Origin: Salipiger marinus
GTDB lineage: Bacteria; Pseudomonadota; Alphaproteobacteria; Rhodobacterales; Rhodobacteraceae
Length of the DNA stretch: 64,000 nucleotides
Assembly: GCF_900100085.1 (NCBI RefSeq)
Contig: NZ_FNEJ01000009.1
Span: forward strand, 62,001-126,000
Reading direction: 5' to 3'
The position numbers and the translations under genes were made by a program. Of this stretch, positions 1-7,847 are shown piece after piece. The stretch's first letter is position 1. Every line of letters starts with the position of its first letter. The notes under the pieces are model-generated. The model did no database searches, had not been told where the DNA came from, and saw only the letters and a list, made by a program, of their open reading frames with translations.

Positions 1-96
1 CGCATGCTGCAGGGCCGCGCCTGTGAAAAGCGGGTGGAACAGACGCTGACCCGGCTGAGCAGCCCGCAGAATGGCTGGCCGATGGCCTATGCGCTG
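1..96 (+). other. upstream coding fragment of the helicase gene in another frame
   Basis: Reading from base 1 gives an open peptide that ends in the residues NGWPMAYAL at about base 96. It would continue smoothly into WITVAGGDSVMPPWV, which lies in the frame of the large helicase (from base 99). The first frame then hits a stop at 127. I read this as the 3' end of the upstream part of the same gene, separated by one missing base between about 94 and 99. It may be a real frameshift or a sequence error. Confidence 0.5.
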
Positions 97-107
97 TCTG
101 GATCACC

Positions 108-3100
108 GTGGCGGGCGGGGATTCCGTGATGCCGCCATGGGTCCGGGCGCAGTTCCGCGAAGCCTCGCTGATCGTGAGGCACCTGCGCGACACGTCCTGC
201 AAGGATCCCGGCTGCGGCTGGTGCGCAGAGCAGAACGATCCGGTCAGGGCGCTGGAAAAATGGTTCGGCTTTCCAGGCTTCCGCCCCAAACCGGTCGATC
301 CCGAGGGCAGGCCCCTGCAGGAACGCATCGTCGACGAGGCCATGTCGGGCCGCAGCCTGCTGGGCATCCTGCCGACGGGCACCGGCAAGTCGCTATGCTA
401 TCAGGTGCCGGCGCTGTCGCGGTTCCACAAGACCGGCGCGCTGACCGTTGTCATCTCGCCGCTTGTCGCGCTGATGGCGGATCAGGTGCAGGGCATGGAG
501 CGGGCGGGCATTTCCTGCTCGGTCACGATCAACGGCATGATGTCCATGCCGGAACGTCAGGCCGCCTTGGACAAGGTCCGGCTTGGCGATGCCGGGATCC
601 TGATCATTTCTCCCGAACAGCTCCGAAGCACGTCGATCCGCAGCGTTCTGGCGCAGCGCGAGGTCGGGCTGTGGGCGATTGACGAGGCGCATTGCGTCTC
701 GAAATGGGGCCATGATTTCAGGCCGGATTACCGGTATCTGGGCCGTTTCATCAAGGAATTCTCCGGCGATCAGGATCCGGCGCCGGTCATCTGCCTGACG
801 GCCACCGCCAAGCCCGAGGTGGTGAGCGACATCCTTGCGCATTTCCAGCAGCGGGCAGGCATCGACCTGCTGCCGCTTGACGGAGGCGCCACGCGGACGA
901 ACCTTGCCTTTGATGTCCGCCCGACGACCAAGAACAGCAAGCTGTCGGATGTGCTGACCGTCATCAGCGAGCATCTGCCCGCCGAGGGACGGTCGGGGGC
1001 GGTTGTCTACTGCGCCACCCGCAAGGAGACGGAGCGTGTGGCCGATTTCCTGAAATCCCAAGGGCTTGATGCCGCGCATTTCCATGCCGGGCTGGGGGCG
1101 GATGACAAGCAGGTGGTGCAGGAGCGGTTCAGGGTCGGCGAGCTGCGGGTGATTGCCGCCACCAACGCGTTTGGCATGGGGATCGACAAGCCCGACATCC
1201 GGCTTGTCGTGCATGCCGATATCCCCGGATCGCTCGAGAATTACCTGCAGGAGGCCGGGCGCGCGGGCCGGGACAGGGAGGATGCGCATTGCGTGCTGCT
1301 TTTTGCCGCCGATGACGTGGAGCGCCAGTTCCGCCTGACCGCCAGTTCGCGGCTGGCCCGCCACGAGATCGGCGCCATCCTGAAGGCGCTGCGGCGGATC
1401 GACGAGCGGACAAAGAAAACCGGCAAGGTCGTGGCCACCTCCGGCGAGATCGTGCGGTCCGAGAAGGATCAGGAGTTCGAACGCGACAGCGCGACCGACG
1501 ACACCCGGGTGAAGACGGCGGTTTCCTGGCTTGAAGAGGCGCATCTGGTGTCGCGCGAGGAAAACCGCGTGCAGATCTTTCCGTCCTCGCTGCGGGTGCG
1601 CACGCTGGAGGAGGCAAAGGCGGTGCTTGCGGCGGCGGATCTGACGCAGGCGCATCGCAGGCAGCTGCTTGGCATCGTGGAGCATCTGATGTCGGCCCCG
1701 CCGGACGAGGGCATCTCGACGGACGAGCTTTGCGGCGTGTCCGGCCTGTTGCCCGGCGCGCTGCCCAAGGCCATGGCGAGTCTGGAACGGCTCGGCATCG
1801 CGCGCAATGACATGGCGATGACGGTGTTTGTTCATGTGGGCGTGGCCAATGCCTCGTCGCAGCGGCTGACGCAGGCCTCCGCGCTGGAGGCCGACCTGAT
1901 CGGCCTGATGCAGGATCTGGCGCCGGATGCAGATGACCGGACGCCGCTGCCGCTGAACCTTGCCGAGACCTGCCAGCGCCTGCGCGACCGGGACCACCCC
2001 GATGTCCGCCCCGACACCATCGACAAGCTGGTGCGCGGCATCGCTCAGGACGGCAGGGGGCAGGATGGCGGGCGTGGCAACATCTCTCTGCGCAAGGCCA
2101 GCCGCAACACGCTGATGGTCACGCTGGTGCGTCCATGGCGCACGGTTCACGAGACGGCGAAGCTGCGGTGGCTGGCGGGGGAACTGCTGCTGACCTATCT
2201 CACCGGGCGGCTGGACAAGGGCGCGCGCGGAAAGGATCTGCAGGTGGAGGCCACGCTCGGCGACCTGCTGGCGCAGCTCACGCAGGATGCGTTCCTGAAA
2301 ACCAGCGGCGTGCGGGACATGACAAAGCTGCTGGAACGCGCGCTGATGTGGCTGCACGAACAGGGGGTGCTGACCCTTGGCAAGGGGCTGACGGTCTTTC
2401 GCTCTGCCATGACCGTGTTCCTTGATGCCAAGGGCGGGCAGTTCACTCAGGCGCATTTTGCCCCGCTGGAGGATCATTACACCGAACAGACCCTTCAGAC
2501 CCATGTCATGGCGACCTACGCCGAAACGGGCCTGCGGACGATGACCGACGCGGCGCGCCTGTCAGAGGATTACTTCCTGCTCACCAAGGAGCAGTTCATG
2601 AAGCGCTGGATGCCGGGCATGGGCCGCGAGGTCAGGCGGCAGACCACCAGCACCTCCTGGGCCGCGATTGTCGACCAGCTTGCCAACAGGGTCCAGCAGG
2701 ACATCGTCACCGATGACCGGGACCGGACCAACGTGCTTGTCCTTGCGGGGCCGGGCTCGGGCAAGACGCGGGTTCTGGTCCATCGCATCGCCTATCTTCT
2801 GCGCATGAAACGCGAGGATCCGCAGGGCATACTGGTGCTGGCCTATAACAGGCATGCCGCCGCCGAAATCCGCGTGCGGCTGCGGGCGCTGGTCGGGGAT
2901 GATGCGCTTGGCGTCACGGTGTCGACCTGCCACGCGCTTGCCATGAAACTGGTGGGGGCGAGCTTTGTGGGTCAGCGCGCTGATACCGAGGATTTTGATG
3001 GCATCGTGACCGAAGCCGTCCGGCAGCTGGAGGGGGAGGGGTTGTCAAAATCCGAGGCCGAGGCGCAGCGCGACACGCTGATCCAAGGCTATCGCTGGAT

Positions 3101-4634
3101 CCTTGTCGACGAGTATCAGGATATCGGCCCCGAGGAATACCAGCTTATCTCTGCGGTGGCGGGCCGGTCGCTGGACGATGCGGATCTGAAGCTCAGCCTG
3201 TTTGCCGTGGGCGACGACGACCAGAACATCTATGCCTTCAACGGGGCCTCCATCGATTTCATCCGCAAGTTCGAAGAGGATTACAAGGCGCGCCCCGCCT
3301 TTCTGGTCGAGAATTACCGCTCCACCGGCCATGTCATCGCGGCTGCGAACCGGGTGATTTCGGTGGCGCCCGACCGGATGAAGGTCGATCACGAGGTCAG
3401 GATCAATGCCGACCGTCTCCGGCATCCAGAGGGCGGCGCGCTGGAGCAGGCGGACAGCGTGGCGCAGGGGCGGGTGCAGCTGCTTGACGGGCCGGGCGGC
3501 GATGTCCCGCAAGCGGTTGCGGCGGTCGATGAACTGATGCGCCTGTCCCGGCTGGATCCGGACTGGTCATGGTCCCGCACCGCCATCATCTCCCGCGACT
3601 GGAAACGGCTTGGCGCCGTCCGGTCCTATGCCGAGGCGCAGGGGCTCAAGGTCGAGATGGCCAACGAGGATCTGCCGAACATCTGGCGGCTGCGGGAAAC
3701 CCAGACGCTGGTTGCGGGTCTGCGCAGGCGGCAGGGCGCGCTGCTGGGGATCGAGGACATCATCGCCATCCTCAACGAGCAGGAGACCAACCGCTGGGTC
3801 GAGCTTCTGGCCGAAGGCGTGGCCGAACTGGCGCGGGAGCTGAAGACGAAGACGATGCCTGTGCCCGACCTCGTCGAGTGGCTGGCCGAATGGTCCCGCG
3901 ACACCCGTGGCGAACAGCGCGGGCTGCTTCTGCTGACGGCGCACCGGGCGAAGGGGCTGGAATTCGATCACGTCGTCATCCTGAACGGAGGCTGGGACAG
4001 GCCATCAAAGAACGAAGACCGCGACGCCCCGCGCAGGCTGTTCTACGTCGCCATGACGCGGGCGCGGAAAAGCCTTGTCGTGATGACCAGCGGCGAACAT
4101 GCGCTGCTCAAAGCCGGGGCGCCTTCTGTGCTGCACCGCAGGGTGACGCCGGAGGTCTCGGCGGGCCTGCCCTCGCCGAATGTCTACCAGCTGCCGGATC
4201 TGAAATTCTCCGACCTGTCCTTCCCCGGTCGGCAGCGCGACGGGCATGTCTGTCACGACGCGATCCGGCGCTGCAAGGTCGGCGACCCGCTGACGCTGGA
4301 GTTCCGCGATCCAAGCTGGCTGCTGATCGACCGGCACGGCCATGTCATGGGACGGATGTCGAAGGCGTGGCAGCATCCGCAGGGAGTGGTCCTGTCCTCC
4401 GGCAGGGTCGGGGCCGTTACCCGCTGGCGGGCATCGGACGGAGAGGAGAAATACGCGCAGTTCCTGCGGCGCGAGGCATGGGAGACGGTGCTGCCGGATC
4501 TGGTCTTCACGCCCGCCACCGCGCCTGTGCCCGCCGCAGCAGTGCCTGCCCCGTCCGGAGCGCCCGAACGACCGGAGCCCGGATCGCAGGCCGAGACGGT
4601 GGGATCTGGCGGCCAAGTCCCGGAACGACCCTGA
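108..4634 (+). CDS. RecQ-UvrD fusion DNA helicase (5' end incomplete or frameshifted)
   Basis: This very large protein has two ATP-dependent DNA helicase engines. The N-terminal one is RecQ-like: Walker A PTGTGKS at residues 89-95, DEAH at 192-195 and the motif VI signature QEAGRAGRD at 381-389. The C-terminal one is UvrD/Rep-like (superfamily 1): GPGSGKT at 881-887, DEYQD at 1001-1005 and VAMTRARK at 1314-1321. Both unwind DNA 3'-5' in their families, so a role in repair or recombination is expected. The exact task of the fusion is unknown to me. The open frame reaches back to base 27 and GTG at 108 is only the first usable start. The peptide just before it fits better as an internal segment, so the true N-terminus probably lies upstream of the window. 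Confidence 0.85.
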   Translation: MAGGDSVMPPWVRAQFREASLIVRHLRDTSCKDPGCGWCAEQNDPVRALEKWFGFPGFRPKPVDPEGRPLQERIVDEAMSGRSLLGILPTGTGKSLCYQVPALSRFHKTGALTVVISPLVALMADQVQGMERAGISCSVTINGMMSMPERQAALDKVRLGDAGILIISPEQLRSTSIRSVLAQREVGLWAIDEAHCVSKWGHDFRPDYRYLGRFIKEFSGDQDPAPVICLTATAKPEVVSDILAHFQQRAGIDLLPLDGGATRTNLAFDVRPTTKNSKLSDVLTVISEHLPAEGRSGAVVYCATRKETERVADFLKSQGLDAAHFHAGLGADDKQVVQERFRVGELRVIAATNAFGMGIDKPDIRLVVHADIPGSLENYLQEAGRAGRDREDAHCVLLFAADDVERQFRLTASSRLARHEIGAILKALRRIDERTKKTGKVVATSGEIVRSEKDQEFERDSATDDTRVKTAVSWLEEAHLVSREENRVQIFPSSLRVRTLEEAKAVLAAADLTQAHRRQLLGIVEHLMSAPPDEGISTDELCGVSGLLPGALPKAMASLERLGIARNDMAMTVFVHVGVANASSQRLTQASALEADLIGLMQDLAPDADDRTPLPLNLAETCQRLRDRDHPDVRPDTIDKLVRGIAQDGRGQDGGRGNISLRKASRNTLMVTLVRPWRTVHETAKLRWLAGELLLTYLTGRLDKGARGKDLQVEATLGDLLAQLTQDAFLKTSGVRDMTKLLERALMWLHEQGVLTLGKGLTVFRSAMTVFLDAKGGQFTQAHFAPLEDHYTEQTLQTHVMATYAETGLRTMTDAARLSEDYFLLTKEQFMKRWMPGMGREVRRQTTSTSWAAIVDQLANRVQQDIVTDDRDRTNVLVLAGPGSGKTRVLVHRIAYLLRMKREDPQGILVLAYNRHAAAEIRVRLRALVGDDALGVTVSTCHALAMKLVGASFVGQRADTEDFDGIVTEAVRQLEGEGLSKSEAEAQRDTLIQGYRWILVDEYQDIGPEEYQLISAVAGRSLDDADLKLSLFAVGDDDQNIYAFNGASIDFIRKFEEDYKARPAFLVENYRSTGHVIAAANRVISVAPDRMKVDHEVRINADRLRHPEGGALEQADSVAQGRVQLLDGPGGDVPQAVAAVDELMRLSRLDPDWSWSRTAIISRDWKRLGAVRSYAEAQGLKVEMANEDLPNIWRLRETQTLVAGLRRRQGALLGIEDIIAILNEQETNRWVELLAEGVAELARELKTKTMPVPDLVEWLAEWSRDTRGEQRGLLLLTAHRAKGLEFDHVVILNGGWDRPSKNEDRDAPRRLFYVAMTRARKSLVVMTSGEHALLKAGAPSVLHRRVTPEVSAGLPSPNVYQLPDLKFSDLSFPGRQRDGHVCHDAIRRCKVGDPLTLEFRDPSWLLIDRHGHVMGRMSKAWQHPQGVVLSSGRVGAVTRWRASDGEEKYAQFLRREAWETVLPDLVFTPATAPVPAAAVPAPSGAPERPEPGSQAETVGSGGQVPERP

Positions 4635-4693
4635 GGTACTTGCGGCCTTTGCGCCGGGGGCGGCAGGCGCGCAGATCGCCCGGTGCCTTGGTC

Positions 4694-4726
4694 CCTGACG
4701 GGCGCGGATCTTGCGCGCCCGTCAGG
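4694..4726. terminator. bidirectional terminator hairpin between convergent genes
   Basis: A perfect 13-bp inverted repeat (CCTGACGGGCGCG and its complement) with a 7-nt loop sits between the helicase stop and the convergent TRAP permease stop. It lacks a long U tract, but its position and stability fit a shared terminator. Confidence 0.6.
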
Positions 4727-4769
4727 CAGGTCTGGCCTGCAGGATCCCGGCGCCGCGGGCCGGGCGGGG

Positions 4770-6098
4770 CTACAGGAAGATCGTGACCGTCGCGGGCAGC
4801 AGCGCCACCGCGATCAGGACCAGCAGCATCACCGCGATGAAGGGCAGCGTGGCGGCAAAGATCTGTTCCACCGACACGTCCGGGTCGTTCAGCGTGTTGT
4901 GCACGGTGAAGACCGAGATGCCGAAGGGCGGGGTCAGCAGCCCGATTTCCACCGCAAGCACCGTGACGATGCCGAAATGCATCAGATCAAGCCCCAGCCC
5001 CTGCGCGATGGGGGCGGCGATGGGCACCATGATGAGCAGGATCGACGTGCTGTCGAGGATCATGCCCATCAGCAGGATGATGGTGGCATAAAGGAACATG
5101 AAGCCAAGCGGCCCGAAGCCGGATTGCGACACCAGATCGGCGATGGCGGTCGGCAGCCCGGCAATGGCCAGCATCCGCGAATAGAACGAGGCGGCGATCA
5201 GCAGCAGCAGGATGGAGACGGAGATCACGCCGGTCTGTTTCATCACCTGCCAGAGCTTGTGCCGGTTCAGGCTGCGGCGCGACAGGGCCACCACCAGCGC
5301 GCCAAAGGCGCCCACGCCGCCCGCCTCGGTGGGGGTGAAGAACCCGGTATAAAGCCCGCCCAGCACAAGGATCACAAGCAGGATGATCGGGATCAGCTTG
5401 CGGATCATCTCGTTCAGCGGCATGCGCTTGATCGTGCGGTCAAGCCGCCGGGCACGGCTGCTTTCGGGATCACTGAGCACGAATCCCGGGGCCACGACCG
5501 TCAGGCCGATCAGCATGAGGACAAAGCCGCCCGCCAGCATCAGGCCGGGCAGAATGCCCGCGATGAACATGCCGCCAATGGAGACCTCGGCCAGCACGCC
5601 ATAGATGATGAGCAGCAGGCTTGGCGGGATCAGCATGCCCAGCACGGAGGATCCGGCGACGGTGCCCGCCGAAAAGGCCGGGCGGTAGCCGTGCCGGGTC
5701 ATCTCGGGCACGGCGACGCGGGTGAAGACCGCAGCAGAGGCGATGGAGACGCCGGTCACGGCGGCAAACACGGTGTTGGCGGCAACGGTGGCGACCCCCA
5801 GACCGCAGATCATGCGCCGCAGCAGGTCCTCTGCCACGGCGAAGGTGTCACGCCCGACATTCGACACGCTGACCAGCAGCCCCATCAGGACAAACAGCGG
5901 GATGGTGGCGAAGAGGTAATCGGCAATGCCGGAATAGGCGGTCAGTTCCAGCATGCGGAAGGCAAGCCCGATGCTGTCGCGGATGATCCAGATCCCGACA
6001 AAGGCCACGGAAAACAGCGCGTAGGCGATCTGCATGCCCATCAGGACAAGCACGACCAGCACGGCGATCAGGATAAAACCGATGGTCAGGATTGTCAT
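4770..6098 (-). CDS. TRAP transporter large permease subunit (DctM family)
   Basis: This is a 442-residue polytopic inner-membrane protein that starts MTILTIGFILIAVLV and is hydrophobic throughout. It has the pattern of the 12-helix DctM subunit, which forms the sodium-driven transport channel of tripartite TRAP carriers for organic acids. The ATG at 6098 overlaps the small-subunit stop by 4 bp (ATGA), which decides the start over a longer open frame reaching 6197. It is the last gene of the minus-strand hydroxylase-transporter cluster. The substrate cannot be read from this subunit. Confidence 0.92.
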   Translation of the reverse strand: MTILTIGFILIAVLVVLVLMGMQIAYALFSVAFVGIWIIRDSIGLAFRMLELTAYSGIADYLFATIPLFVLMGLLVSVSNVGRDTFAVAEDLLRRMICGLGVATVAANTVFAAVTGVSIASAAVFTRVAVPEMTRHGYRPAFSAGTVAGSSVLGMLIPPSLLLIIYGVLAEVSIGGMFIAGILPGLMLAGGFVLMLIGLTVVAPGFVLSDPESSRARRLDRTIKRMPLNEMIRKLIPIILLVILVLGGLYTGFFTPTEAGGVGAFGALVVALSRRSLNRHKLWQVMKQTGVISVSILLLLIAASFYSRMLAIAGLPTAIADLVSQSGFGPLGFMFLYATIILLMGMILDSTSILLIMVPIAAPIAQGLGLDLMHFGIVTVLAVEIGLLTPPFGISVFTVHNTLNDPDVSVEQIFAATLPFIAVMLLVLIAVALLPATVTIFL

Positions 6099-6658
6099 TG
6101 CGCGGCCTTCATTGCTGCAAGTTCCCGGCTGACCCGGTAGAGGGCGGCGAGGGTGGCCATGGCCGCCCCCAGCACGGTGATGGCACGGAACGGCCAAGTG
6201 GGGATGGTCCAGACCCCCTGCACCCCGAAGAATTCGGAGCTGGTCCAGGCTGAGGCGAATTTCGGCCAGGACGCCCAGACGATCAGGGCAAAGACCACCG
6301 CCCCGGTCAGGCAGAACAGGATTTCGAGCAGCGCCACCGCCGAGGTGGAGCTTTGCCCGATGCGGCGCAGCAGGAAATCGGCCCGGGTGAGCCGCCGCTG
6401 CAGGATGGCGGCGGGCACCTGCAGGAACACGATGGCCACCACGGTGCGGGCCGCGATTTCCGAAACGCCGGTGATGGGCAGGTCAAGCAGGTTGCGCCCG
6501 ATCACATCCCCCACGATCAGCAGCATCAGCGCGCCGATGGCAGCGGTGCCGACCGCCGACATGGCGGCGGCGACGCTGCCCAGCACCGCTCCCAGCGGCG
6601 CCTCGGCAAAGCCCGGGACGAACTGGGTGTCGGAATCGGCGGTGGTGTCTTCGCTCAT
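6095..6658 (-). CDS. TRAP transporter small permease subunit (DctQ family)
   Basis: This is a 187-residue membrane protein with four hydrophobic segments, after a short polar N-terminus of about 20 residues. Its central IVGDVIGRNLLDLPITGVSE stretch is typical of DctQ subunits, which pair with the large permease in TRAP carriers. It is translationally coupled to the downstream large subunit by a 4-bp overlap. An 80-bp gap holding a hairpin separates it from the upstream binding-protein gene. The family assignment is firm and the substrate is unknown. Confidence 0.9.
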   Translation of the reverse strand: MSEDTTADSDTQFVPGFAEAPLGAVLGSVAAAMSAVGTAAIGALMLLIVGDVIGRNLLDLPITGVSEIAARTVVAIVFLQVPAAILQRRLTRADFLLRRIGQSSTSAVALLEILFCLTGAVVFALIVWASWPKFASAWTSSEFFGVQGVWTIPTWPFRAITVLGAAMATLAALYRVSRELAAMKAAQ

Positions 6659-6683
6659 GACGTCCTGCCCTTGCGGAGTGGGT

Positions 6684-6709
6684 CAGCCCGACCGTCGCGG
6701 GTCGGGCTG
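6684..6709 (-). terminator. intercistronic stem-loop between dctP-like and dctQ-like genes
   Basis: A perfect 10-bp inverted repeat (CAGCCCGACC / GGTCGGGCTG) with a 6-nt loop follows the binding-protein stop on the minus strand. There is no U run, so partial termination or 3'-end protection of the binding-protein mRNA is more likely than full termination. Confidence 0.5.
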
Positions 6710-6738
6710 TGTCGGTTCAAGCCGGGGACGGGCAGGGG

Positions 6739-7797
6739 TCAGAGACCCTCGGCCCAGTTGCGCAGCGGTTCTGCGCCCCGCTCTTCAAGGGCGGCGAAAT
6801 AGGCCTTGAGCACGGTCTTGCCCGCCTCGCCGGTCTGTTCCAGCCACGGCTCGACGATGTTCGGCAGGCCGTTGACCCATTTCGCCTTTTCCTCCTCCGG
6901 CATCTGGTGGACGGTCAGGCCCGCGGCCTGCATCTCCTCCAGCGCGCGGGCGGCCAGATCGGCGACGTAATCGCCATGCGCCTTGGAGGTGGCCTGCGCC
7001 GCCTCGCGGAACGCCTCCTGCACCGGGGCGGGCAGGCTGTCGAAGACATCCTTGTTGGCCGCGATCCCGCCGAAATACATCGACCCGATGCCGACCCGCG
7101 ACAGTTCCGGCGCCACCTCATAGACCCGCGTCGGCAGGATGCCCGAGGCGAAGGACAGCGTGCCCTCGGTCACGCCGGTCTGGATGTTGGTGTAATAGGT
7201 GGTCAGCGCCCCGTCGACCGGCGTTGCCCCGGTGTCGCGCAGCCAGTTCGCCGAGGTGCCCGGCGCGTTCAGCTTGCGGTTCTGCAGATCCGCCATCGTG
7301 TTGACCGGGAAGGTCGCATAGATGTCGTAGCTGTCGGTGATCAGCGAGGACAGGTGCACCATGCCGTTTTCCGCCCAGCTGTCCTTCAGTTCGGGCAGGG
7401 ATTCGGACAGGTCATCGAAGATCTCGATGATCATGCGGTGATCCTCGGTGGCGAAGGGCGTGAAATAGGTCACGTTCTGCAGCGGCATGTTGGCGCCTTC
7501 CCAGACCGTGCCGACCATGCCGACATCAACGATGCCGTCCATGACCGCCTCGCGCGTGTCGGTGAACTTGTAGAGGGTTCCGGCGTAGTTCTCGACCCAG
7601 TTCACCTGATACTCGTTGCCATTGGCCTCAAGAATGCGGTTCACTTCCGGCTGGAAGGTGTTCTTCATCGCGTAGACCCAGATATTGGCCTCCGGATGTG
7701 ACGAGCCGATGTTCACCGTGATGCTCTGCTGCGCGAACGCAGCACTGCCCATCAGGACAGCCATCGCGGTGGTCGTCGCGAGTTTCATGATAGTCAT
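6739..7797 (-). CDS. TRAP transporter periplasmic substrate-binding protein (DctP family)
   Basis: This is a 352-residue secreted solute receptor. It has a typical signal peptide (about residues 1-22, ending AAFA before QQSITV), followed by the DctP fold signatures SHPEANIW and NTMADLQNRKLNAPGT. It would capture an organic acid in the periplasm and pass it to the DctQM permease encoded downstream. The start at 7797 has a good ribosome site (GGAGGAG, 5 nt spacing). It lies 50 bp downstream of the molybdenum hydroxylase large-subunit gene, so the ligand may be that enzyme's substrate. That link is inference. Confidence 0.93.
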   Translation of the reverse strand: MTIMKLATTTAMAVLMGSAAFAQQSITVNIGSSHPEANIWVYAMKNTFQPEVNRILEANGNEYQVNWVENYAGTLYKFTDTREAVMDGIVDVGMVGTVWEGANMPLQNVTYFTPFATEDHRMIIEIFDDLSESLPELKDSWAENGMVHLSSLITDSYDIYATFPVNTMADLQNRKLNAPGTSANWLRDTGATPVDGALTTYYTNIQTGVTEGTLSFASGILPTRVYEVAPELSRVGIGSMYFGGIAANKDVFDSLPAPVQEAFREAAQATSKAHGDYVADLAARALEEMQAAGLTVHQMPEEEKAKWVNGLPNIVEPWLEQTGEAGKTVLKAYFAALEERGAEPLRNWAEGL

Positions 7798-7816
7798 TGT
7801 GTCTCCTCCCTGGTGC

Positions 7817-7839
7817 GGGGCGCGCTCCCGTCGCGCCCC
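7817..7839 (-). terminator. intercistronic hairpin between hydroxylase and TRAP genes
   Basis: A perfect 8-bp inverted repeat (GGGGCGCG / CGCGCCCC) with a 7-nt loop lies in the 50-bp gap between the large hydroxylase subunit and the binding-protein gene. It may set different mRNA levels for enzyme and transporter. Confidence 0.4.
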
Positions 7840-7847
7840 TTGGTGAT

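Noticed and set aside
393-2504. 703-codon minus-strand frame opposite the helicase
   Set aside because: Antisense shadow of a clear helicase gene with biased third positions.
4683-6140. 485-codon plus-strand frame opposite the TRAP permease
   Set aside because: Low-complexity, His/Gln/Asp-rich translation typical of an antisense shadow.
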